Origin: Nymphalis io
Taxonomy: Eukaryota; Arthropoda; Insecta; Lepidoptera; Nymphalidae
Assembly (NCBI RefSeq): GCF_905147045.1
Contig: NC_065910.1
Span: 3,596,001 to 3,660,000 of the forward strand
Direction of reading: 5' to 3'
Length of the DNA stretch: 64,000 bases
The notes under the pieces are model-generated. The model did no database searches and was not told the origin of the DNA. It saw only the letters and a program-made list of their open reading frames with translations. Positions 57,161-64,000 of this stretch are shown one piece after another (the stretch's first letter is position 1; each line of letters starts with the position of its first letter). Made by a program: the position numbers and the translations under genes.

Positions 57161-58189
57161 AAAAATATGATTATTTAATTGAACACACAATGATAACTTA
57201 ATTATTTCGCCTGATACATTGCACGAACATCAAACCAAATACAATATCATTAATATACAGACATTATACATGGATCTGAACAATTCAATTCTATGTATTT
57301 TATCGCATTTCTCTCCGAGCGTAGTTTGCGAATCTCCAAACTAAAGCCAGATTAAAGTTAATCGTCCAGTGATTCGGAACGGCTAAATCGATTTCGTGCT
57401 AACATCGCAACTGGTTTGAAAATTGATATTATTTACATAAGCTTAGTAATCCAATTTGTTAAGATATCCTGGTTATGTTGGAGATATTAAAATTATTTAT
57501 TTAGATTTAGATGAAAATATAAATAACTGTATAAGAAGTAATATATACGGATCAAAATAAAAAATTGATGTAAGAAAAAAAATGCTAATAATATGTTTTC
57601 TTCCTCGTTGGTCTAGTAGGTGGATATAATGCCACAGACCGAAGGTCCTGGAATAAAAAGTGATTGGGTTTTAAAACAAAAACTTTTATTTGAAATTGAA
57701 AGTGTTCAATCCCTAGTTGATTAGAGGCATTTCACATGACAACGAAGGAATTTATAACACTATATTTTTCTAAATAATTTGATACAAAAATGTGTATTGA
57801 TTTTTAATATGAAAGGTATATAAAAAAGTATAAAATGCATTATATAATTAAATTGTATAAATACGTATTATTTTACTAAAATTATTTTCCGATTGAATTG
57901 AATTAATTGTTGATACACCATAGTATTATAATTTATTTATTTCAACATAGTTTTCATCAAATTATAATACAACTATGGGCATAGTTTTGAAAATCTAAAT
58001 TGCGAAAATAAAATTTTGTCAGCATTGTTTATTATAGCTTAGTACGTGCAATGTAGCATCATCTTAAGCAACCAAAAGATGCAGATCGTTAGATTAGAAG
58101 TGCTCAGTTGTGTTATTCTAATGCATATTGTTCGTCTGTTCGGAGATAGTTATATTTACTGAATTGTACGTCTCTGATTACCCGATCTA
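57161..58189. other. AT-rich spacer
   Basis: Only the SINE-D fragment at 57598-57680 is recognised. Confidence 0.5.
57598..57680 (+). repeat. SINE-D head fragment
   Basis: ttcttcctcgTTGGTCTAGTAGGTGG (A-box end), then cagaccgaaggtcctgg and aataaaaagtgattgggttt. The B box is partly deleted and the body is absent. Confidence 0.75.
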
Positions 58190-58548
58190 TGTACTATGTC
58201 TAGTGGCTTGATGTAAGGCCGCAGACTAGGTAGTCCTGGGTTCAATTCCCAGGTCGGTCCAATAAAAAATGTTATTAGGTTATTCTGTCAGAAAATCCTC
58301 AGTGGCAGCCTGGAGTCTGGAAGTTGGAAGTGTGTACAGTCCCGTGCCTCCGTTAGTCCTAGGCCTGAACTCTTTTCGGTCGTGTCGGATTGCCGTCCCA
58401 TCGGATTATGAGAGTTAGGGAATAGAGAGTGCACCTGTGTTTGCGCACACACTTGTGCACTATAATATCTCCTGTGTAGTTGGTTAATCTCTCTTGAGAT
58501 TGGCCGCCGTGGCCGAAATCGATCTGGAGGACATTATTATTATATATG
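58190..58548 (+). repeat. SINE-D, nearly full length
   Basis: tctagtggcttgatgtaagg, B box GGGTTCAATTCCCAGG, cagcctggagtctggaagtt, tcgtgtcggattgccgtccc, ctgtgtttgcgcacacac, then ttggccgccgtggccgaaat and ggaggacattattattata. A short segment (cggaaagcacgtaaagc) is missing relative to the copy at 44342. Confidence 0.92.
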
Positions 58549-58981
58549 TCTACTATATATTTAATAGATTGGATAGTTACATGGAACTTTTAATATTTTG
58601 GAATTTCAGAAACTAAATAATTATTCTTGTCGTTCGATTTTATTACGATTACGTTTAAAATAAGTTTTTTTATTCAATGCTTTGAAGTGGAGAATATTCG
58701 CAGATAGCGGTTTGAAATCCAATCCAAGTACTAATATGATTAATAGAACATTATGAATGAATGAATCTTATCTGAAGTTTACCCGTGCAAAACTAAAAGC
58801 ATCTCAAAGTGTGCATTTTATTGTTTTCAGTAATAAAATTCATCACATGCCTGCGGATTTCGTATGTTCAGCTCCATGTATTACCCATACAGTATGGTGG
58901 GTTAAGCCTTTTCATTAACAGGAAAGGATAAATTTTCCCAGCCGTGAAACATTTACAGGTTGATACTTAAATATGATATTT
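58549..58981. other. AT-rich spacer
   Basis: Nothing recognised. Confidence 0.5.
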
Positions 58982-59052
58982 ACTGGTGGTAGGACTTTGA
59001 CCACCCATTTTACCACTTACCATTAGATGGCCCATCCGCCTATTCTATTTAA
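58982..59052 (+). repeat. SINE-B with large internal deletion
   Basis: ctggtggtaggactttgacc joins directly to accacccattttaccactta and ccattagatggcccatccgc, so only both ends remain. Confidence 0.75.
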
Positions 59053-59148
59053 AAAAGACGAAACATTGTACTTGTATTGTTATCTCTATCTATTCGTTAA
59101 TCTAGAATTATTGTTCCATATTCCTACTTTTGGCGGGAAGTTCAATTA

Positions 59149-59454
59149 TACAGTAACAGCCTGTTAATGTCCCACTGCTGGGCTAAGGCCTCCTCTCCCT
59201 TTTAAGGAGAAGGTTTGGAGCTTATTCCACCGCGCTGCTCCAATGCGGGTTGGTAGAATACACATGTGGCTGAATTTCAATGAAATTAGACACATGCAGG
59301 TTTCCTCACGATGTTTTCCTTCACCGTCAAGCACGAGATGAATTATAAACATAAATTAAGCACATGAAAATTTAGTGGTGCTTGCCCGGGTTTGAATCCA
59401 CGATCATCGGTTAAGATTCACGCGTTCTAACCACGAGGCCATCTCGGTTTTTTC
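59149..59454 (-). repeat. SINE-A, full length with target duplication
   Basis: The 306-bp insert is flanked by AAGTTCAATTA (59138-59148 and 59455-59465). From tacagtaacagcctgttaat to the A-box end, ccacgaggccatctcgg. This is one of the least diverged copies here. Confidence 0.96.
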
Positions 59455-59949
59455 AAGTTCAATTAATTAACAAATTATATTAAATTTATTTGAATTAATA
59501 TTAACTATTCATTTTTATCAAGCATATCAATTATGTCTCGATAAAATACAGCTTAAGCGCAACGGATTAGTTGATTGTCATTTAGAAAGTATAATAAATT
59601 CTAAATTGCTTTATCATAAAATTTATCGTTTTCATAGAGTATTGAGTGAATTTATGTAAAGCGTATTTTTAATACATTTTAAAATTTGTTTGTGAAAATT
59701 TTTCATGCGAGTTTCAGATGTTTGTTCCGTTTTCGTGAAATATTGCAACGCTGGTACTTAAATAACAGCATAAATAAGCCTGGGGATAATCAACCGGTAC
59801 GCAAGTACTTTTATTTATTACATCGTAATGTTTTCAACACTGAAAATATGTTATTTAATACCGCGTTTTGGTGATGGGTTTTATGAATTTTATAAGTAAA
59901 TTTAAATAAAAAGAGTCGTTATTTAAATTGAATTATATTTTCATGCTTT
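59455..59949. other. AT-rich spacer
   Basis: A 62-codon frame (59686-59874) has no recognisable feature. Confidence 0.5.
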
Positions 59950-60165
59950 AGCTGGTGGCTCAGTGGTTAAAACTTTTTAACTGAAGAATCCGGACAATCA
60001 CCACTGTATTTTCATGAACTTAATTTGCATTCATAATCTCTCTCGTGCTTCTGAAGGAAATATCGTCACATTTACGTATATCTACCAAATCGCAGTGGAA
60101 CAATCGTCAAATAATTTTCAAACCATTGACATAAGAAGAGAACTGATTTGCGTAAAAGAAGAGGG
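59950..60165 (+). repeat. Degraded SINE-A with tRNA-like head
   Basis: agctggTGGCTCAGTGGTTA (A box), tcaccactgtattttcatga, cttaatttgcattcataatc, tcgtgcttctgaaggaaata and cgcagtggaacaatcg keep the family order. Strongly diverged. Confidence 0.65.
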
Positions 60166-61719
60166 TTCATTTACGGTCTGTTTTTTCTTCCATATAAAAT
60201 TTAAATCAAGCAAGTAAGTTTTAATTTGTCCTCCTGCTGATGTTAAATATGAACCAGCGTAAAATCATTTACAATGGTTCGCGTATAATCGTAATACATT
60301 AACATTGTAAAAGTGTTATATTACCCTTTTAGACTGCCTTACTTTTTGATTTCATCATACTTTAATCTCATTATATTTTATTTGCACTCTAATGTTAAAA
60401 TCGTAAAATTATTACTAATATATACATTTTGCTGCTTTAACTTATATGGTTACAATATAATAACTATAAATTAAACTTGTATTTGCAGTTAGTTTGACAA
60501 ATATGAAAGCAGTCATTAGCAAAACTTCTCATTAAAAGGAAAAGAGGCCCAATAGTGGGACATTTACAGACTGCTACTTTTTATCTCATTTGCAAATTCT
60601 CATTTTGCCAGCATAGACAAAACTTCATATCTGAACTTTAATTCATACTATTTATTAAATACAATATTTGTCAACCTGTATGCCTTTCTAGTACAAATAA
60701 TTGAAGTAAAAATCGAACTAGTAAATTGTAGACATATCCAGTTTAAGCCGGATCAAGCTCGAATTTTGCATTCGTATGTAGTTCCGATGACAATACAATA
60801 CGTCATCGAATTTAACCTGATCCTAAGCCAGGAGTTATGAATACAATCCTCACAAGGGCACCAGTATAGGTATAAGGTAGATTTGAGGCATATTTTATCG
60901 TCACAGATTAGTAGCAGTCTGCACAGTGGCAAGATGTCACGCATACTTGTGATTTATACGAGACACAAAATAAATACTCATAAAGTATATAATAGTACTA
61001 TTAAACATAATTTGGCGATAGCGATGTTTTTTACCTGTGACACCCATATACACTACAAGTATCGTCTATCTCTTTTACCATTTTTGAAAAAATATCCCTA
61101 TCTTTGTTACACATATGCGTATTAAATAACTGAGAAAGAGATGCTATTGTTATTTTTACAGGGTCAAAATATACGTCAATTATGTTTAAATTATTGTTGT
61201 GAGTTCAAAAATAAATTTGAAGTAAATATTAACGTATATAAGTTTATGTGTGTGTTTATAATTTTATTAAATATTATTTTGTCGTTCAAGTATTAAATCC
61301 GCTTTAAATAAGCTTTTGTACCAATTAAAATAATTTGATTAATAAAGTACAAATATTTTTTATACCTCTAGTATTTTGTCACAGGTATTTGTCAAAGATT
61401 ATATTCAAGTCATAATCTCTGTATCGGAATATACCTAGTATGTTCAAAGTCCAGTAATTAACTTAACAAAATATATGCAAGTAAAATTTCTCAGTAACGC
61501 TTGCTATATTACTTAATTATAAATTCTTGTATCTCCAAAACGTCTACATTTTTTCCATTTTTAAGTTTATCAATACAAGTGTTTTGGAAAAAGCAATTAT
61601 TAATAAAATATTAAATAAATACTATAACAAATTATTTAATCGAACCGAGCACCCAGTTACTAAATAACTTATCATATTTAATTAATTAAAATAAATTGTA
61701 TAAGGTACCCCATACCCAA
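60166..61719. other. AT-rich stretch
   Basis: Only the SINE-A tail fragment at 60535-60583 is recognised. The 63- and 80-codon frames near 60753-61125 show no motif. Confidence 0.5.
60535..60583 (+). repeat. SINE-A 3' tail fragment
   Basis: aaaaggaaaagaggcccaat, agtgggacatttacagactg, ctact: the RTE-like tail only. I found no clear target duplication. Confidence 0.75.
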
Positions 61720-61841
61720 ACGGGGTATATAAAACTCCCGCCTATGCGGGCCAACCGTGTCGGTGCGTCTCGGTAGTATGCGCAAGCGATCCCGTCATGT
61801 AACCCGAAGACGGAGCGAGTACCGCCATTGTTTCAGTGAGT
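61720..61841 (+). promoter_or_regulatory. GC-rich islet with TATA motif: possible promoter and first exon
   Basis: TATATAAAA at 61726-61734 sits between two small hairpin-forming pieces (ACCCC...GGGGT upstream; CCCGC ctat GCGGG at 61737-61750). About 30 bp downstream the sequence stays GC-rich. An ATG occurs at 61778 (MRKRSRHVTRRRSEYRHCF) and a donor-like GTGAGT at 61836. This is the layout of a promoter with a short first exon. However, the protein text is not recognised and no second exon is identified. It could also be a retroelement promoter. Confidence 0.3.
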
Positions 61842-62304
61842 ATTTCTGCTTACTCGGCACCGGCGAGTCCCATTTCCCACCCCACTTTATATATATATCT
61901 TCGTCAGCGAGTTCAAATCTCATTATATTACGGTTAATAACTCTTAACTATCACATACTCCAACATACAGACGATAATTCCTTTAAGTGTAGATTGTGTT
62001 TAAAATCCGCGACAATGTATATACATGCTAATCTTGCTATTGCTTTTAATCTGTAGCTTAGAACATTAATAGTTGCATTAAACTAATTAGAATAATCCAA
62101 ACGGCGGGCTACAAAAACCATTCAGAGTCCCATTTCTAATACCTAATACGTATGCATGAACTCCAAATCCAATAATAATTGCTGTAAGAATTAATACGAC
62201 ATATGGGGCATTAGTTGAGATTGCTTGGAGAGAATATACATATCTATTTTAAGCACTTTTGCTTATGTAACGAGAATGTCCTTTCTTAAGACTATCATAA
62301 TCTT
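61842..62304. other. AT-rich spacer
   Basis: The frame from 61757 continues to 62056 but loses GC richness and becomes low-complexity. Nothing else is recognised. Confidence 0.45.
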
Positions 62305-62575
62305 GACGAGCCGGTTGGCGTGGTTGGTAGATACTTGCCTTTTCACGCCGAAGGTTGTGGGTTCGATTCCCACCCAGGACAGACATTTGTGTGCATGAAC
62401 ATGTCTGTTTGTCCTGAGTCTGGTTGTAATTATCTATATATGTATGTATTTACAAAAGAAAAGTAGTATATGTAGTATATCAGTTGTCTGATTTCCATAG
62501 TACAAGCTATGTATAAGCTTAATTTCGGATCAGATGGCCGTGTGTGAGAAATGTCCCAGGATATTATTATAATGT
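62305..62575 (+). repeat. SINE-C, full length
   Basis: The tRNA-like head has A box TGGCGTGGTTGG (62316-62327) and B box GGTTCGATTCC (62360-62370), 32 nt apart. The body has gtcctgagtctggttgtaat and aagtagtatatgtagtatat. The end is gaaatgtcccaggatattatt. This is the only copy in forward orientation. Confidence 0.95.
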
Positions 62576-63704
62576 TATACAGTTTTATAATATTTATACT
62601 AATTCGATGAAATGTATCTGAAAGTATCTAAATGTTTCTAACGATAAATTTCTTCGTATTTTTGAAGTCATTATTAGTGAATTGAATTTAGTTTAAGATT
62701 GTTTTTTAATGTTTTTATTTTTTTCTCTTAGTCTAACGGCTGGTTAGTTCAGTTGGTACCTATAATAATAGTTATTGGTAGGGCTTTGGGCAAGCCATCC
62801 TGGCTAGTTATATTCCGCCCACTCATCAGATATTCTACCGCGAAATTATAATTAATAACAGTAACTTCACGCAGAAGGAAGATAACATCTTAGTTTACAA
62901 GATTTGTGGTGGATTGGCGATGTACAGTATTTGCCAGTTGGCATATTAATTGATTTTTTTTTCATCTTTATGATCGTTGATGAGGATAAAAGTGACAAAA
63001 ATTGTTTTATGTTAAAAAAATGAGACGTAGTTTTTACGAAAATTGTAAGCTGATGCGTAATGAATCAACTTCGGTATTTCCGTCCTTAATAGGATTATCA
63101 GCTGAACACTGAGCTTATATGCTGGCTTTGGCCTACGTAGTTCTATTTAATTTTTATTTTTAAATATATGTAAAGAAATAATTGTGATATTTTTTTAATG
63201 TTAGATAAGTTTGCCTTGATACTGACATTTAAGTTTTGTGTAATAGTTTACATGTGATAATTAAAAAAAAAAAAGAAATGACATTTAAAAAAAAAATTGA
63301 TATTTAAAATAATTATTATTTAGTAATTAAAGTAATAAGGAATTGTGAAGGCAATGTCAAGTAATAAACTTTAAATGTCGTTTCTTTGTGTCAACAGAGC
63401 AACCTTAAGTTAACCTTTACTTGTTTCTAATCTTTCATTAAAATAAAAATTTTGCTTATATATTTATATGTATATACCTATATACAAACTTCGGGATCAT
63501 ACTACAATTTTTGAAGATAATTACAGATTTTTAAAGTAAAATATCGTCTATTAGCGTCATACCGATGAGGATGGGATACATCCTCATTTTACCTTCGTCA
63601 AAGAAGTTGTTTGTCCATACAAAGCGGGGTAGTATCGTATATGTTACGGTTGACCTTGATAAATAATATGTTTGTTATTTATTTAATGTAGAGCATTAGT
63701 TATA
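62576..63704. other. AT-rich stretch
   Basis: Only the degraded SINE-B at 62775-62935 is recognised. Confidence 0.5.
62775..62935 (+). repeat. Degraded SINE-B
   Basis: attggtagggctttgggcaa, cccactcatcagatattcta, aagataacatcttagtttac and ggtggattggcgatgta keep the family order; the centre is deleted. Confidence 0.75.
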
Positions 63705-63996
63705 TTTTTTTTATAGAATAGGAAGGCGGACGAGCATATGGACCACCTGTTGGTAAGTGGTCACCAACGCCATTAAACATTGGCATTGTAAGAAATGTCA
63801 ACCATCGCTTACATATACAATGCGCCACCAACCTTGGGAACTAAGATTTTATGTCCCTTGTGCCTGTAATTACACTGGCTCACTCACCCTTCAAACCGGA
63901 ACACAACAATACCAAGTACTGCTGTTTTGCGGTAGAATATCTGATGAGTGGGTGGTACCTACCCAGACGAGCTTGCACAAAGCTCTACCACCAGTA
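63705..63996 (-). repeat. SINE-B, full length
   Basis: From ttttttatagaataggaagg (T-rich 3' end) to cttgcacaaagctctaccac. A ctggt-type start is at the right edge of the window. Confidence 0.95.
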
Positions 63997-64000
63997 GTAT

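Noticed and set aside
62305..62380. Apparent tRNA gene with good A and B boxes
   Set aside because: It is the head of SINE-C; the same head occurs in three other copies with the same non-tRNA body, and the cloverleaf acceptor stem does not close.

Overview
The window looks like AT-rich, repeat-dense DNA from a lepidopteran nuclear genome, probably a nymphalid butterfly. The basis is the repeat content: several dispersed tRNA-derived SINE families, RTE-, CR1- and jockey-type LINEs, a cecropia/Bmmar-like mariner, a small Helitron and a Ty3/gypsy element. The genus assignment is an inference from general knowledge of such repeats; no database was searched. I recognise no host protein-coding gene, tRNA gene, rRNA or CRISPR array. 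The stretch is best read as intergenic or long-intron DNA built up by successive transposon insertions.

The one complete, apparently young mobile element is a Ty3/gypsy LTR retrotransposon at 52374-57160. Its two 399-bp LTRs look identical by eye and it is flanked by AAAAA on both sides. It has a tRNA primer-binding site, a gag frame, and a pol frame with protease, reverse transcriptase, RNase H and integrase, all with the expected catalytic residues. Gag and pol overlap in a -1 relation. An in-frame slippery heptamer (G GGA AAC) is followed 8 nt later by a hairpin that can fold into a pseudoknot. There is no env.

The rest, left to right: 1-5 kb has a 459-bp tandem duplication, old SINEs and a 183-bp Helitron. 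5-9 kb has an RTE stub, a mariner 5' end fused to a LINE carrying a 282-codon RT tail, and a 1.08-kb internally deleted mariner. 9-19 kb is sparse, with SINEs and a (TA)n tract. 19-25 kb has an RTE nested in a SINE and a decayed, nearly full-length CR1-type LINE on the minus strand that is itself split by a SINE. 25-40 kb has scattered SINEs and short palindromes. 40.6-43.4 kb has a jockey-type LINE with a short deletion/frameshift and a 302-bp SINE inserted into its RT frame. 43-52 kb has more SINEs and a 614-bp GC-rich poly(A) retroelement with a 17-bp target duplication. 57-64 kb has SINEs and a small GC-rich islet with a TATA motif at 61.7 kb.

Four recurrent SINE-like families are named here for reference. 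SINE-A is tRNA-derived, about 300 bp, with a 3' tail resembling RTE LINEs. SINE-B is about 290 bp, opens with a tggtagggctttgtgcaag-type end and finishes in an A-rich tail. SINE-C is tRNA-derived, about 270 bp, with A box TGGCGTGGTTGG and B box GGTTCGATTCC. SINE-D is tRNA-derived, about 350 bp, and ends in ggaggacattattatta. Target-site duplications at several copies give exact insertion boundaries.
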